In this document: in pieces, positions 28,872 through 39,968 of the stretch
Layout: every line of letters begins with the position of its first letter
Position numbering within the stretch: position 1 is the first letter of the stretch
Assembly (NCBI RefSeq): GCF_003144405.1
Contig: NZ_PENW01000005.1
Coordinates: 1-64,000 of the forward strand
DNA from: Proteus cibi
GTDB taxonomy: Bacteria > Pseudomonadota > Gammaproteobacteria > Enterobacterales > Enterobacteriaceae
Length of the DNA stretch: 64,000 nucleotides
Direction: 5' to 3'
The notes under the pieces: model-generated
The model's input: only the letters and a program-made list of their open reading frames with translations
Databases searched by the model: none
What the model was told of the DNA's origin: nothing
Program-made: the position numbers and the translations under genes

Positions 28872-30071
28872 TTAAGATTTCTTTCTGGTGCAATCCCATA
28901 ACCATAGGCCACCAATTGCGAGGGCGAAGATAGCGCCAAAACCAATTCCGATAGCAACGACAGACACACCAATGCTCGTAACCAGTGAGAATAATCCAAG
29001 CATTAATAACATTGCTGTGTTTTCACCTAGATTTTGTACGGCGATAGCATTACCCGCACCTACACTATGCTTTCCTTTGTCTTGTAATAGCGCATTCAAT
29101 GGCACGACAAAGAAACCACCAAAAACGCCGATGATGATAAGAATTAGGTAGGATGGAATAATTGAGGTTTGCAATGAGAAGTAAACAACACCAAGACCAA
29201 TTAAAATACCGGCAGGCATACAGCGGCGTACTGTTTTCAGTGTTACAAATTTGGCAGCTAATCCCGCACCAACAACAATACCAATAGCAACCATCGCATT
29301 TAATACAGTGGGTGTCGTATTATCAGTCATGCCTAGCGCAATAGGTACCCACTGAACAAGCAAAAAGCGCAACGTGACTCCTGCGCCCCAAAACATGCTG
29401 GTTCCCACTAAAGAAAAGCGACTTTCTTTATCAGCCCATAAAGTACGTGTAGCCTCAAGAAACTGTGTGAACATTTTTTTAATGTTCCAGCCTCGACCAA
29501 TTTGAGCAGCGGATAATTTAGGGATACCCAAGTTAACAAATACAGCGAAAGCATACATGACTGCACAAACACCTAATGCAAAAACAATGCTCCAATCTGA
29601 AAGTAAACCACCAATGACTGATCCCAGTAAAATAGCCGCAATGGTAGAAGCTTCCATTAAGCCATTCGCTTTAACTAAACGTTCACCATCTGTTAATTCA
29701 CCTAAGATGCCATATTTAGCAGGAGAATAAACAGCCGCACCAATCCCGACTAGGGCATAACCAAGGAAGGGATCTGAGCCGACACAGATAAGAAATGCAC
29801 CAACAAATTTTAAAAGGTTGCCACTGAGCATGACCCTACCTTTAGGATTACGATCAGCAAACTGCCCTACAAAAGGGGCTAAAAGAATAAAAGCCAGCAC
29901 AAAGACCATTTGTAAAACAGGTTGACTCCACTCTGGATACAGTGATGATTTAAACTGCGCAAGAATGGCAAATAGTAAGGCGTTATCGGCAAAAGCAGAA
30001 AGAAATTGTGATATCAATACTGCTTTCATTCCTCTACTCATTAAAGGAGGCTGGCTAATATTCTCTGACAT
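28872..30071 (-). CDS. lplT: Lysophospholipid transporter LplT
   Basis: Inner-membrane MFS-type flippase that imports lyso-phospholipids for re-acylation by Aas. 399 aa with about 12 membrane segments; [20 protein letters not shown] and [15 protein letters not shown] are conserved. Its ATG overlaps the aas stop by one base (TAATG), so translation is coupled to aas. It completes the lysophospholipid repair pair. Confidence 0.95.
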   Translation of the reverse strand: MSENISQPPLMSRGMKAVLISQFLSAFADNALLFAILAQFKSSLYPEWSQPVLQMVFVLAFILLAPFVGQFADRNPKGRVMLSGNLLKFVGAFLICVGSDPFLGYALVGIGAAVYSPAKYGILGELTDGERLVKANGLMEASTIAAILLGSVIGGLLSDWSIVFALGVCAVMYAFAVFVNLGIPKLSAAQIGRGWNIKKMFTQFLEATRTLWADKESRFSLVGTSMFWGAGVTLRFLLVQWVPIALGMTDNTTPTVLNAMVAIGIVVGAGLAAKFVTLKTVRRCMPAGILIGLGVVYFSLQTSIIPSYLILIIIGVFGGFFVVPLNALLQDKGKHSVGAGNAIAVQNLGENTAMLLMLGLFSLVTSIGVSVVAIGIGFGAIFALAIGGLWLWDCTRKKS

Positions 30072-32236
30072 TAGTTATTTTCCTGTTCAGCAAGTTTCTT
30101 CAATGAAACAAAATCCGTTTTTCCACTTCCTAAAACAGGAATTTCTTTGATAAAACGAATATCCTTTGGTACAGCAATTTCAGCAACACCTTCCGATTTT
30201 GCTAATGCAGACAACGTGCTACGATCTAATTGCTTATCGGTTGTGAAGAGGACTAATGATTCGCCTCTGCGTTTATCACTTATTGTCACAACAGTGTGCT
30301 CACCTTTAGATGCTTTACGCGCAAGTTGCTCAACACCTTCAAGAGAAACCATTTCACCTGCAATTTTTGCAAAGCGTTTAACACGCCCTTTAATAGTACA
30401 AAAACCTTCGCTATCAATGGCAACAATATCACCCGTGTCGTACCAACCTTCTTCATCGATACCTTCAGCATTGGTTGCGACAGGTACTTCCAATTTTTCA
30501 GGGGATTCTACACGCAAATATCCCATCATAACGTTAGGGCCACGTAGTTGCAGTCTACCGCCATCGGTAATACCACTCATTGGAATTAAACGCCCTTCCA
30601 TACCAGGTAATAAACGCCCTACTGTATGCGCTTTGGCACTCATAGGGACATTAATGGATACAACCGGTGCACATTCTGTTACGCCATAACCTTCTAAAAT
30701 ACGAATACCAAATTTCTCTTGCCATAACATACGAGTTGATTCAGAAAGCTTTTCAGCCCCAGCAACCACATATCTCACTCGAGCAAAATCATAAGGATGG
30801 GCAAATTTTCCGTAATTTCCTAAAAAGGTTGATGTACCAAATAACACCGTGCAGTTTTGGTCATAGACTAATTCAGGTACGACTCGATAGTGTAACGGAC
30901 TTGGATAAAGAAAAACGCGTGCGCCCAAGCAAATTGGCGTTAGCAAGCAAGCGGTTAAACCAAATGCATGGAATAACGGCAATGCTGACATAAATTTGTC
31001 TTTGGGTGAAAAGTCAGCAATAGCGCGAATTTGATCAACGTTAGCTAATAAGCTTGAATGACTGTGAACAACACCTTTAGGTGTCCCTTCAGAGCCTGAT
31101 GTAAATAGGATCACGGCTGCATCATGCGCATCTTGCGGTAACATCGCTTTTTGAGGCGTAATAAGATGTTTGATGATCCAGCGTTTATCTTCGCGGGTGA
31201 TAGTCTCTTTCAGATCCTCAAGATAAATCCAATTAGCTTCAGGAGTTTGCTCAGGAATATGTAATAAATTCCCTTTTTCTAAAAACTGGCGTGATGTAAA
31301 GATGGTTTTGATTGATGCGGCTTTCATCGCATTTTGTACACCTAAACTACCTGCCGTGTAGTTAAGCATTGCAACAACACGTTGACGCATTGTTGCGCCT
31401 AATAGTGCAGCCGCTGTCACTGTTGTATTTGGAAGCAGTAAACCTATACGCTCTTTAGGTTCAGTATATCGCTCAATCAAGCGACTGATCCCTAATGTTT
31501 TTTTCAGTAGCCCTTGATAAGAATCTTCTTTTAAATTGATATCAGAAATTAGTGGGCTGAATCGACCATATTGAGACATTGCCTGTAAAAATGCTTCATA
31601 CAGCGTGATATTGGGTCGTGTTTGCATGATGGCGTCCATCATGATGTCACGCATCGCTTCACCTGCTAATCGGCGACGCTCAGAAGATTTTTCAGCTTTT
31701 GGCATCGGTAAATTAACAGCAGGAAGCACCTTGATAGTGATTTTAGGGAAGAATTGAGACTTGATTCGTAAGCTTTTACGGACTCGTGAAAAATAACTAA
31801 ATTCAGCCCCTTCAATTCTAACAGGAACAACTTTAGCGCCTGATTTTGCGGCAATAAAAGCGGCACCTTCATAAATTTTCATCAAACCATTTGTTACTGT
31901 GATCCTTCCTTCTGGGAAAATCACAACAGGACGACCTTTATCCACTTCTTTAACTAATTGACGCACAGCCATTGGATTAGCGGGATCTAAAGGTACGATA
32001 TCGGCATAACGACCTAACCATCTTGTCGTTTTTGCAGAAGCAACAGAGGTATAGACAGCAAACACAGGATTAATAGGCAGGAATAAACGTAATAATATAC
32101 CGTCAATAAAAGAAGTGTGATTCGGTGTAATTATACATTTTTCATATTGTGAAAACTGATTAACAAGTCCTTCAATTCTTATTCTAAATAAGAATTTAAA
32201 TAGTGTTTTAAAAAACGCTATCAACATCATATCCAT
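30071..32236 (-). CDS. aas: Bifunctional acyltransferase / acyl-ACP synthetase Aas
   Basis: Re-acylates lyso-phosphatidylethanolamine at the inner membrane. The N-terminal PlsC-type acyltransferase (about 1-210) has [11 protein letters not shown] and [12 protein letters not shown]. The C-terminal AMP-binding synthetase (about 230-721) has [23 protein letters not shown] and YDTGDI. 721 aa. The start may be the third or fourth codon of the frame (MLIAFF at 32227 aligns best with E. coli). First gene of aas-lplT. The E. coli neighbours galR and omrAB are not here. Confidence 0.95.
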   Translation of the reverse strand: MDMMLIAFFKTLFKFLFRIRIEGLVNQFSQYEKCIITPNHTSFIDGILLRLFLPINPVFAVYTSVASAKTTRWLGRYADIVPLDPANPMAVRQLVKEVDKGRPVVIFPEGRITVTNGLMKIYEGAAFIAAKSGAKVVPVRIEGAEFSYFSRVRKSLRIKSQFFPKITIKVLPAVNLPMPKAEKSSERRRLAGEAMRDIMMDAIMQTRPNITLYEAFLQAMSQYGRFSPLISDINLKEDSYQGLLKKTLGISRLIERYTEPKERIGLLLPNTTVTAAALLGATMRQRVVAMLNYTAGSLGVQNAMKAASIKTIFTSRQFLEKGNLLHIPEQTPEANWIYLEDLKETITREDKRWIIKHLITPQKAMLPQDAHDAAVILFTSGSEGTPKGVVHSHSSLLANVDQIRAIADFSPKDKFMSALPLFHAFGLTACLLTPICLGARVFLYPSPLHYRVVPELVYDQNCTVLFGTSTFLGNYGKFAHPYDFARVRYVVAGAEKLSESTRMLWQEKFGIRILEGYGVTECAPVVSINVPMSAKAHTVGRLLPGMEGRLIPMSGITDGGRLQLRGPNVMMGYLRVESPEKLEVPVATNAEGIDEEGWYDTGDIVAIDSEGFCTIKGRVKRFAKIAGEMVSLEGVEQLARKASKGEHTVVTISDKRRGESLVLFTTDKQLDRSTLSALAKSEGVAEIAVPKDIRFIKEIPVLGSGKTDFVSLKKLAEQENN

Positions 32237-32333
32237 ATCTCATTTTGCTATAATTAGCCTTACTATAAATAGGATGTGATGAAAATAAAATAGATGTTCC
32301 CTGTTTTATCCTTTATATCAGACGACTTCTTAA

Positions 32334-32846
32334 TTATTTCATGAGTTTTGCGAGAATTACCTCAATTATCTCATTTATAGATAATCCCGCATCGACGATG
32401 ATATCAGCACATTGCAAATATAAAGGTTCACGTTTAGCCAAAACATCATTCATTTCTGAAACTAACGTTTTCCCCGTCAAACTTGGTCTTTGTGCTTCAT
32501 TTGGATCTTGAGACAAACGCTCAACTAAAGTTTCAAGAGATGCCTGTAAATAAATAATAACACCTGAAGATTTCATATAAGCACGATTTTTTTCTGCTAA
32601 AATCATACCGCCACCCGTTGAGATAACTTGATTAGGTTGACTAACTTGGATTAGTGCTTCTGATTCAATTTGACGAAAAAAATCCCAACCTTTATCTTGC
32701 ACCATTAAAGATATAGTCTGTTGATATTTTTGAGTTATCCAATCATCAGTATCAATAAATCTATAATTTAAAGTGAGGGAAAGTGCCTTACCTACTGTTG
32801 TTTTTCCTGCACCTCTAGGTCCGATAAGGTAAATTGTACTATCCAT
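32334..32846 (-). CDS. aroL: Shikimate kinase II (AroL)
   Basis: Phosphorylates shikimate with ATP. P-loop GPRGAGKTT near 10-18, shikimate-binding DTDDW and STGGGMIL, and a lid with RPSLTGK. I start at ATG 32846 (MDSTIYLIGPRG, 170 aa), aligned with E. coli AroL; six upstream codons (to 32864) are possible. A strong TyrR box lies upstream, as expected for aroL and not aroK. Confidence 0.92.
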   Translation of the reverse strand: MDSTIYLIGPRGAGKTTVGKALSLTLNYRFIDTDDWITQKYQQTISLMVQDKGWDFFRQIESEALIQVSQPNQVISTGGGMILAEKNRAYMKSSGVIIYLQASLETLVERLSQDPNEAQRPSLTGKTLVSEMNDVLAKREPLYLQCADIIVDAGLSINEIIEVILAKLMK

Positions 32847-32884
32847 AAAATGCACTATCTCCATAGTGTGTTCCCTCTTAGGGG

Positions 32885-32902
32885 TGTAATAAAAAATTTA
32901 CA
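32885..32902 (-). promoter_or_regulatory. TyrR box upstream of aroL
   Basis: TGTAAT-AAAAAA-TTTACA matches 11 of 12 positions of the TyrR consensus, about 40 bp before the aroL start. A weaker 8 of 12 match begins at 32906. TyrR control of aroL is known in E. coli. Confidence 0.68.
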
Positions 32903-32943
32903 TACTGTAAAGTATGAAATATCATACCTGATGTAACAAAAAA

Positions 32944-32976
32944 ATAAAGCCACACTTTTCTAAAGTGTGGCTTATT
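32944..32976 (-). terminator. Terminator of proBA
   Basis: AAGCCACACTTT/AAAGTGTGGCTT stem with a TCT loop. On the minus strand it is followed by TTATTTTTTTG. It lies just past the proA stop. Confidence 0.9.
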
Positions 32977-32991
32977 TAGTCATCTTAACAA

Positions 32992-34245
32992 TTAGCGACG
33001 AATTGTATTGTCGCCGTAACCAATCCATTTATAGGTCGTTAAGGCATCTAATCCCATTGGTCCTCTAGCATGTAATTTCTGTGTACTCACAGCAACCTCG
33101 GCACCTAAACCGAATTGTCCACCATCAGTAAAACGTGTACTTGCATTAACATACACGGCAGCAGAATCAACTTGGCGAACAAAGCGATCAGCATTAGCGA
33201 TAGATTGCGTTAAAATAGCGTCAGAGTGTGCTGTACCATAATGACGAATATGTTGGATCGCCATCGTTAAATCACTAACAACCTCAACATTCAGATCCAA
33301 TGATAACCACTCATCACAGTAATCTGCATCTTTCACTTCAACTATTTTGGCACTGCCTTTTTTCAATCCAGCTAATGCTTTTTCGCTAGCATGTAACGTG
33401 ACATTTTGCGCTGCCATCGCATCACTTAATTGCGGTAAAAAAACCTCAGCAATTTTTTCATGGACCAATAATGTTTCTAGTGAATTACATGCACTTGGAC
33501 GTTGTACTTTTGCATTTACGATAACCGTTAATGCTTTTTCTAAATCTGCACTTTCATCCACAAAAGTATGACAAACACCGATACCACCAGTAATCACTGG
33601 AATTGTTGATTGTTCACGGCAAAGTTTATGCAGTCCTGCGCCACCTCGCGGAATAAGCATATCAATATACTCATCCATTTTTAGCATTTTAGCGACTAAC
33701 TCACGATCGGGTTTATCAATCGCCTGGATCGCACCAGCAGGAATACCACATTTTTCTAATGCTTGTTGAATAACAGCAACAACCGCTTGGTTAGTATGAT
33801 GGGTTTCTTTTCCACCACGAAGAATAGCCGCATTACCTGTTTTTAAACATAAAGAAGCGACATCTATTGTAACATTAGGGCGTGCTTCATAAATAACGCC
33901 CACAACCCCTAAAGGCACACGGCGACGCTCTAAACGTAAACCGCTATCTAACATACGACCATCAATAACTTGCCCCACAGGATCTTCTAAGCGGCACACT
34001 TGTCGTACATCATCGGCAATGGCTTTTAAACGTGCAGAATTAAGTAATAAACGATCAAGCATAGCGGCATTAATGTTACTTTCGCGAGCTGCTTGCATAT
34101 CTTTTTCATTCGCGGCAAGAATTGAAGCTTCTTGTTGTTCTAATAAATCAGCCATGACTAATAATGCCTGATTTTTTTGCTCTGTTGATAGTTGAGCTAA
34201 ATGCCAAGATGCCTCTCTTGCAGATTTACCCATTTGTTCTAACAT
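32992..34245 (-). CDS. proA: Gamma-glutamyl phosphate reductase ProA
   Basis: NADPH-dependent second step of proline synthesis, giving glutamate semialdehyde. Aldehyde dehydrogenase-fold, 417 aa as in E. coli. Catalytic Cys in [13 protein letters not shown]; also [14 protein letters not shown] and the C-terminal [14 protein letters not shown]. Lies 11 bp after proB in one operon. Confidence 0.97.
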   Translation of the reverse strand: MLEQMGKSAREASWHLAQLSTEQKNQALLVMADLLEQQEASILAANEKDMQAARESNINAAMLDRLLLNSARLKAIADDVRQVCRLEDPVGQVIDGRMLDSGLRLERRRVPLGVVGVIYEARPNVTIDVASLCLKTGNAAILRGGKETHHTNQAVVAVIQQALEKCGIPAGAIQAIDKPDRELVAKMLKMDEYIDMLIPRGGAGLHKLCREQSTIPVITGGIGVCHTFVDESADLEKALTVIVNAKVQRPSACNSLETLLVHEKIAEVFLPQLSDAMAAQNVTLHASEKALAGLKKGSAKIVEVKDADYCDEWLSLDLNVEVVSDLTMAIQHIRHYGTAHSDAILTQSIANADRFVRQVDSAAVYVNASTRFTDGGQFGLGAEVAVSTQKLHARGPMGLDALTTYKWIGYGDNTIRR

Positions 34246-34256
34246 CAGAAGGCTCC

Positions 34257-35360
34257 TTAGCTAACAATCATATCATCACGATGCACGGCAACACTGCCAT
34301 ACTCGTAACCTAAAATTTGACTAATTTCTTGTGAATGATGTCCTGCAATTAGACGCAGTGCATCACTATTATAGTGTGCAACACCATGAGCGAGATCTTT
34401 ACCTTGCAAACTTTGAATGCGGATAACACATCCACGAGAGAAATCGCCTTTAATTTCTTTGATGCCTTTTGGTAAAAGGGAGCTACCTTTTTCTTTAATT
34501 GCGTTTTCAGCCCCTTCATCAACCACAATCACACCAGCAATCGGTGCACCAAAAATCCACCGTTTACGCGCTTCTAAAGGACTTTGTAAACCATGGAATA
34601 GTGTTCCAACAGGTTCATCATTAATAACTTTAGCAATAACTTCAGGTTGTACACCAGCAGCGATGACAACATCAATACCTGCACGCCCTGCAACAGTTGC
34701 TGCTTGCAGTTTTGTTGCCATACCGCCTGTGCCTAAACCCGATACGCTATCACCAGCCATTTGACGTAGCTCATCATTGATATCAAAAACTTCAGGGATC
34801 AATTTAGCATCTGGATTACTGCGGGGGTCCGCTGTATAGAGCCCTTCAATATCCGTCAGTAATAACAGTTTATCTGCACCCCCTAAAATAGCCGCTAATG
34901 CTGATAAGTTATCGTTATCACCCACTTTAATTTCCGCGGTAGCAACAGCGTCATTTTCATTGATAACGGGGATAATATGGTTATCTAACAGTGCATGTAA
35001 TGTATCACGCGCATTTAGGAAACGTTCTCTATCTTCAATATCAGCACGCGTTAATAGCATTTGACCAATATGAATACCATAGATGGCAAATAACTGTTTC
35101 CATACTTGAATTAAGGCACTTTGCCCCACCGCTGCAAGCAACTGTTTTGAAGCAATCGTTGCGGGCAAATCAGGATAATTCAAATACTCACGCCCTGCTG
35201 CAATTGCACCTGAAGTGACAATAATAATTCGATGCCCTTTTTCGTGTTGTTTGGCACATTGGCGAACCAGCTCAACAATATGAGACTGATCCAGACGTCG
35301 TGAACCTCCAGTAAGGACACTCGTCCCTAATTTAACAACCAGCGTTTGGCTGCTACTCAT
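34257..35360 (-). CDS. proB: Glutamate 5-kinase ProB
   Basis: ATP-dependent first step of proline synthesis; feedback-inhibited by proline. An amino acid kinase domain (about 1-260; [30 protein letters not shown]) is followed by a PUA domain (about 275-367). I start at ATG 35360 (MSSSQTL), giving 367 aa, exactly the E. coli length. The frame extends four codons to 35372. First gene of proBA. Confidence 0.97.
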   Translation of the reverse strand: MSSSQTLVVKLGTSVLTGGSRRLDQSHIVELVRQCAKQHEKGHRIIIVTSGAIAAGREYLNYPDLPATIASKQLLAAVGQSALIQVWKQLFAIYGIHIGQMLLTRADIEDRERFLNARDTLHALLDNHIIPVINENDAVATAEIKVGDNDNLSALAAILGGADKLLLLTDIEGLYTADPRSNPDAKLIPEVFDINDELRQMAGDSVSGLGTGGMATKLQAATVAGRAGIDVVIAAGVQPEVIAKVINDEPVGTLFHGLQSPLEARKRWIFGAPIAGVIVVDEGAENAIKEKGSSLLPKGIKEIKGDFSRGCVIRIQSLQGKDLAHGVAHYNSDALRLIAGHHSQEISQILGYEYGSVAVHRDDMIVS

Positions 35361-35461
35361 AACATTTACCATTCTTGTTGATTATTTAAAAAGATAATAC
35401 ACAGTTTTATCAGGAGAGAAGCGTTATGCCAACTGACATAACGCAAAATCTATGAAAAGTT

Positions 35462-35482
35462 GCCCTAACACAAAATTAGGGC
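35462..35482 (-). terminator. Terminator-like hairpin overlapping the crl stop codon
   Basis: GCCCTAA/TTAGGGC stem with a 7-nt loop; the stop codon of crl (35476-35478) is inside the stem. The downstream tail (AACTTTTC) is only moderately T-rich. Confidence 0.5.
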
Positions 35483-35877
35483 TGAATGGGAAGCGGAAAT
35501 TTGTTCATTTTTTCATCTGGAATGAGTGTCATCTCTAATTCACTCACTGCAAGTTGAAGAAATTCATGAAAACGAATAAGTGTTTCATTGATTGACTCAA
35601 CAACATCATTCTTACTTATGTTCTGATGAAGCCAATCACCATTTTTATCGAATAGCCCAATTTGATAATGATAAATGAGCTGTTGATTATTACGTTCTAA
35701 TTCCATCCACCAGCCCCAAAACTCTCGTTTTTCCGGCGCGACTTTTTTATTTACACAAACAGCTAAACAGTCAAAAAAGAACTGGCTCTCTTGGCATTGT
35801 TGCTCTCGAATATATGGACCGATTTGAGCAAAACGCTTTAATAACTTACCTCGGGTAGGGTTCAAAGATGAAGTCAT
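35476..35877 (-). CDS. crl: Sigma-S-binding factor Crl
   Basis: Small cytosolic protein that promotes RpoS binding to RNA polymerase core at entry to stationary phase. 133 aa, the family length. Runs FGWW-like EFWGWWMELE, IGPYIREQQC and CLAVCVNKK match Crl. In E. coli crl also lies beside frsA and proBA, which supports the call. Confidence 0.92.
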   Translation of the reverse strand: MTSSLNPTRGKLLKRFAQIGPYIREQQCQESQFFFDCLAVCVNKKVAPEKREFWGWWMELERNNQQLIYHYQIGLFDKNGDWLHQNISKNDVVESINETLIRFHEFLQLAVSELEMTLIPDEKMNKFPLPIQP

Positions 35878-35948
35878 AAATTCAGTCTCCTTAGAAACTC
35901 TACTGTTATATAATCTAATATAATTAGCAAGTTATTGTTCAAAATTAA

Positions 35949-37211
35949 TTATATTAATTTATCATAGATCCAATCTGCGCTTTTTTGTAACGCCAACTCT
36001 AAACCTTCGTAAAGCGGTTTGTCATTAATAGCAAGAATATCACCATCCATAGAGGAGCGTGCAATTAATTGCGAATCCTCTTTAGGACTCATTTCGTCCC
36101 CTTTCCAATAAACGCCCATCATAGGAACAGGCATTCGTCGCCCAATCAAGCCTTGGTTTTTCAGGGAATAACTACTCAACGATAACCGAAGATTATTTTC
36201 ATCAATATTCCATAACCCTAAGCGACTAGCCAACACATCAAGATACATCACAGGGATTTTTTTCTGCAATTCAGCTTGCGTAAAGAAAGTGTGGATCAAA
36301 GGACCTAGGGCAACAACACCTTTAATCAATTTTGGGTAGATATAAGCTAAACGCACAGCAATATTACCGCCAAAGCGAAAGCCCATCACACCAACACGAG
36401 TATGATCAATCCAAGGTACTTCCGAAAGTTGTTTTAGAACTTCACCTTGCAATTGGCATGTATCTTCCGTTAGTTTTTGTTTTACTGAGTAACCAATTGC
36501 GGGCATATCCAGTGTTAACATTGCAATACCTTTAGGAGAAAGGTAATGACGGAAGAAGCTGACATAATCGCTTTGTAAGCCATCTAATCCGCCACAAAAT
36601 AACACGGTAGGATAAGGGCCTCTACAATCTTTCGGTAAATGCAGAAAACCGGTTGTTGTCCCTTTTCCCTCTAATTTAAAGGTCAGCTTTTTCACTTCAA
36701 AAGAGGAAAATTTCGTCGCATTCTCAAAAGCTTTCATCGATAAAATAACGGCTTGATCTGCTAAGAAATCACCATTAATAAAGGGATACGCAGCAATGCT
36801 ATAAAGGTGTGCGGCTTGTAACCAACAATCTGCTGCGGCATCACCAGACTCTTCACGTAATGCTTTTTGCTGCCAGATCATCGCTTGATGTGACCACTCA
36901 AACGACCACCCCCCTTTACGATACCCAACAACGGTATCAATAAATTTATCGTCACTACGAGGGGCATCCTGTACTGCAATTCGACTTAGCACCTCTTCAA
37001 TTTCAATAGGCGAAATTCCACGCCAAATCCAAAGTAAACGTTGAATAGTCCGATACCAATTTTGCTGGCTCGCACCATTAAGTACGCTATAGGTATTAAT
37101 ATTCGATTTTGGGTGGGTATACTGAATTAACGTTGAAGTTTCAGCGTGTTTTGCTCGTGGCTTAAATAAAGTTTCAGAAAGATTCGTATTGTTTGACATA
37201 TCACTCTTCAA
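35949..37211 (-). CDS. frsA: Fermentation-respiration switch protein FrsA
   Basis: Alpha/beta-hydrolase-fold protein originally found as an IIA-Glc partner; its enzymatic role is disputed. 420 aa (E. coli 414). The nucleophile-elbow-like segment GFRFGG (around 280) has no Ser, as in the E. coli family. RAKHAETSTLI at the N-terminus is conserved. Encoded upstream of crl and downstream of gpt, the enterobacterial order. Confidence 0.93.
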   Translation of the reverse strand: MKSDMSNNTNLSETLFKPRAKHAETSTLIQYTHPKSNINTYSVLNGASQQNWYRTIQRLLWIWRGISPIEIEEVLSRIAVQDAPRSDDKFIDTVVGYRKGGWSFEWSHQAMIWQQKALREESGDAAADCWLQAAHLYSIAAYPFINGDFLADQAVILSMKAFENATKFSSFEVKKLTFKLEGKGTTTGFLHLPKDCRGPYPTVLFCGGLDGLQSDYVSFFRHYLSPKGIAMLTLDMPAIGYSVKQKLTEDTCQLQGEVLKQLSEVPWIDHTRVGVMGFRFGGNIAVRLAYIYPKLIKGVVALGPLIHTFFTQAELQKKIPVMYLDVLASRLGLWNIDENNLRLSLSSYSLKNQGLIGRRMPVPMMGVYWKGDEMSPKEDSQLIARSSMDGDILAINDKPLYEGLELALQKSADWIYDKLI

Positions 37212-37344
37212 ATCAGTGGATATCGTATAAAAGGGCTTAAAAGTCTGGTTTTATCATAGCATGAAATCGACTGGAACAATGCGTATCACGACAAGCAATC
37301 GCACGAAGACATTATAAAGAGGAAGAGAAAAAAGCTTAAAAGCA

Positions 37345-37368
37345 AAAAATCCCCGCCTAAGCGAGGAT
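37345..37368 (-). terminator. Terminator of gpt
   Basis: ATCC-CGC/GCG-GGAT stem (one mismatch) with loop TTAG on the minus strand, followed by TTTTTTGC. It lies 33 bp past the gpt stop. Confidence 0.82.
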
Positions 37369-37401
37369 CTCAATTAAAACAGCAAAGCGAATGCGATCAA
37401 C

Positions 37402-37863
37402 TTATTTTTGATCGCAAACAGGTGGAATAAAGGCAACTCCCATATCCCAAGGCTGTTCAATCCATGTATTCTGCGGAATATCAACCACAAAATCATCCAC
37501 TAAAGGACGCCCTTCTGGTTTTGCAAAGATAGTGACGAAATGCGCTTTAGGGTACATGTCACGGATAACTTTAGCAGTACCACCAGTATCAACTAAATCG
37601 TCAACAACGATAAAGCCTTCACCATCACCTTCTGCTTTTTTTAAGATTTTGAGGTCACGCTGATGATCGTGGTCATAGCTAGAAATGCAGACTGTATCCA
37701 CATGACGGATACCTAATTCACGAGCAAGTAATGCAGCAGGGACTAATCCCCCACGGCTAACAGCAATAATGCCTGTCCACTGTTCGACTGGTAATAAACG
37801 TTGCGCCAATTGACGGGCATGTATTTGCAACATATCCCACGTTACAACATATTTTTCGCTCAT
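37402..37863 (-). CDS. gpt: Xanthine-guanine phosphoribosyltransferase Gpt
   Basis: Salvages guanine, xanthine and hypoxanthine to their nucleotides with PRPP. 153 aa (E. coli 152). PRPP-binding motif [13 protein letters not shown] (about 84-96) and the base-binding [12 protein letters not shown] near the end. Divergent from pepD, as in E. coli. Confidence 0.96.
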   Translation of the reverse strand: MSEKYVVTWDMLQIHARQLAQRLLPVEQWTGIIAVSRGGLVPAALLARELGIRHVDTVCISSYDHDHQRDLKILKKAEGDGEGFIVVDDLVDTGGTAKVIRDMYPKAHFVTIFAKPEGRPLVDDFVVDIPQNTWIEQPWDMGVAFIPPVCDQK

Positions 37864-38215
37864 AATATTGTGATCCTAGCTACTTGAATTTCGAGAGAAG
37901 CTTTTTTGCGGAAAAAAAGGTTGCGCGAGATTATAGTGATTTGAGCGCCTAAAAACCAGAGAAAACGTGAAAACAGGTGAGATTATCCTTATTTTTTTCG
38001 GTAATGTCTTTTTCTGATTAAAAAACGAACCATATAAAAATGAATACAAAATAGATATCTAATTTCTTAGATAGAGATGTGAATAGAATGACGCATTCAT
38101 CAGAAGAAAGTGATATTCTCAACTATATTGGCGTATAACGCTCAGAATAATAAAGCTAACCCTTAAAAAAGCGGTAGGCTATCAATAACACAGATGCTGT
38201 TAGAGGAGATCCATC
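37864..38215. other. Intergenic region gpt/pepD
   Basis: 352 bp between divergent genes, AT-rich. It must contain both promoters, but I could not pick them with confidence. No small gene is supported. Confidence 0.5.
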
Positions 38216-39673
38216 GTGTCTGAACTATCTACTCTATCCCCACAACCACTATGGGATATTTTTGCAAAAATTTGTTCGATTCCACATCCATCACATCATG
38301 AAGAAGCCTTAGCTTCCCATATTCTTTCTTGGGCAAGTGAAAAAGGTCTTTTTGCACAGCGCGATGCCGTTGGCAATATTTTAATTCGTAAACCCGCAAC
38401 CAAAGGCATGGAAGATCGTAAAGCCGTTGTTTTACAAGCACACTTAGATATGGTGCCACAAAAAAACAACGACACAGTTCACGACTTCACTAAAGATCCA
38501 ATTCAACCTTACATTGACGGCGAGTGGATCAAAGCGAAAGGCACCACATTAGGTGCTGATAATGGCGTTGGTATGGCATCTGCATTAGCTGTTTTAGCTG
38601 ATGACTCAGTTAAACATGGTCCATTAGAAGTGCTGCTAACTATGACTGAAGAAACAGGCATGGACGGTGCATTTGGTTTACAACCAGGTTGGTTACAAGC
38701 TGATATTCTTATCAACACAGACTCTGAAGAAGAAGGTGAAATCTACATGGGTTGTGCGGGTGGTATTGATGTTAAAACCACAGTAAGCCTTTCTTACGAT
38801 GCAATCCCAGCAGGGCACGTTATTAAACAACTGGTTCTAAAAGGATTAAATGGTGGTCACTCTGGTGGTGATATCCATTTGGGTTTAGGTAACGCCAATA
38901 AATTATTAGCGCGTTTCTTAGCGGGTCATGCCGAAGAATTATCACTGAAATTAATTGATTTCCACGGTGGTACACTGCGTAATGCGATTCCTCGTGAAGC
39001 AAACATTGTTTTTGCGATCCCTGCGGATAAAGCAAGCCAATTAGATGCAGTAAAAGCGAAATTTGAAGCGCTGTTAAAAACAGAATTAGCGATTGTTGAA
39101 AAAAATCTGAAAGTTGAACTCTTTGATACAACAACAGATAAAAAAGTGTTCACAGCCGATTGCCAAGAACGCTTAATCAACCTACTTAATGCAATGCCAA
39201 ATGGCGTTATACGTATGAGTGACGATGTTGAAGGTGTTGTTGAAACATCATTAAACGTCGGTGTTGTTAGCATTGTTGACGATAAAGTAGAGATCCTGTG
39301 CTTAATTCGCTCACTGATTGATAGCGGTAAAACCTATGTTGTTAGTATGCTAACCGCATTAGCAAAACTGGCGAAAGCGGATATCGAAACCAAAGGCGGT
39401 TATCCTGGTTGGAAACCTGATGCAGACTCTCCTGTTATGCATTTAGTTCGTGACACTTACCAACAACTGTTTAATAAAGTGCCAAACATCATGGTTATCC
39501 ACGCTGGTCTTGAGTGTGGTCTATTCAAAAAACCTTACCCTGATATGGATATGGTTTCGATTGGACCAACAATCCGTGGTGCTCACTCACCAGACGAACG
39601 CGTTCACATTAAGAGCGTCGGTCAATACTGGCAATTATTAACCGCGATTTTAAAAGCAATCCCAGCTAAATAA
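38216..39673 (+). CDS. pepD: Cytosol non-specific dipeptidase PepD (aminoacyl-histidine dipeptidase)
   Basis: Zn-dependent M20-family dipeptidase with broad Xaa-Xaa activity, including Cys-Gly and beta-Ala-His. 485 aa, equal to E. coli. Metal and catalytic segments are LQAHLDMVPQ (about 76-85), GADNGVGMA, and TMTEETGMDGA. The start is GTG at 38216, giving MSELSTLSPQPLWDIF as in E. coli, with AGAGGAGAT upstream. Own terminator downstream. Confidence 0.97.
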   Translation: MSELSTLSPQPLWDIFAKICSIPHPSHHEEALASHILSWASEKGLFAQRDAVGNILIRKPATKGMEDRKAVVLQAHLDMVPQKNNDTVHDFTKDPIQPYIDGEWIKAKGTTLGADNGVGMASALAVLADDSVKHGPLEVLLTMTEETGMDGAFGLQPGWLQADILINTDSEEEGEIYMGCAGGIDVKTTVSLSYDAIPAGHVIKQLVLKGLNGGHSGGDIHLGLGNANKLLARFLAGHAEELSLKLIDFHGGTLRNAIPREANIVFAIPADKASQLDAVKAKFEALLKTELAIVEKNLKVELFDTTTDKKVFTADCQERLINLLNAMPNGVIRMSDDVEGVVETSLNVGVVSIVDDKVEILCLIRSLIDSGKTYVVSMLTALAKLAKADIETKGGYPGWKPDADSPVMHLVRDTYQQLFNKVPNIMVIHAGLECGLFKKPYPDMDMVSIGPTIRGAHSPDERVHIKSVGQYWQLLTAILKAIPAK

Positions 39674-39695
39674 TCTCGCTTTAACGTTAATAATG

Positions 39696-39721
39696 AAACC
39701 CGCTTAATAGCGGGTTTTTTT
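39696..39721 (+). terminator. Terminator of pepD
   Basis: AAACCCGC/GCGGGTTT stem with loop TTAATA and seven T. Confidence 0.93.
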
Positions 39722-39871
39722 GTCGCTGAAGCCATCACAAAAAATAATTTATCCCTCCTAATCACACCCTATTTCCCTTAAAGATCATAATTTATTCCTT
39801 ATCTAGCTAACTCCATAATGACTTATTTCATTATGGAATAAAAAATAAATCCTAATAAATTAAATTTATAG

Positions 39872-39896
39872 AATGCTAATCATTATCATTAGCATT
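39872..39896 (+). promoter_or_regulatory. Fur box upstream of the TonB-dependent receptor
   Basis: AATGCTAAT...ATTAGCATT outer repeats around CATTATC. The sequence contains the GATAATGATT and CATTATCATT blocks of the Fur consensus. It lies 73-97 bp before the chosen GTG start. The first ATG of the long frame (39873) is inside it. Confidence 0.82.
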
Positions 39897-39968
39897 AATG
39901 TTTTTAGAGTGATATTTTCATGGCTTCCGCATTTAAAGTTAAAAAATAAAAAACCAAAGGGTTCTATT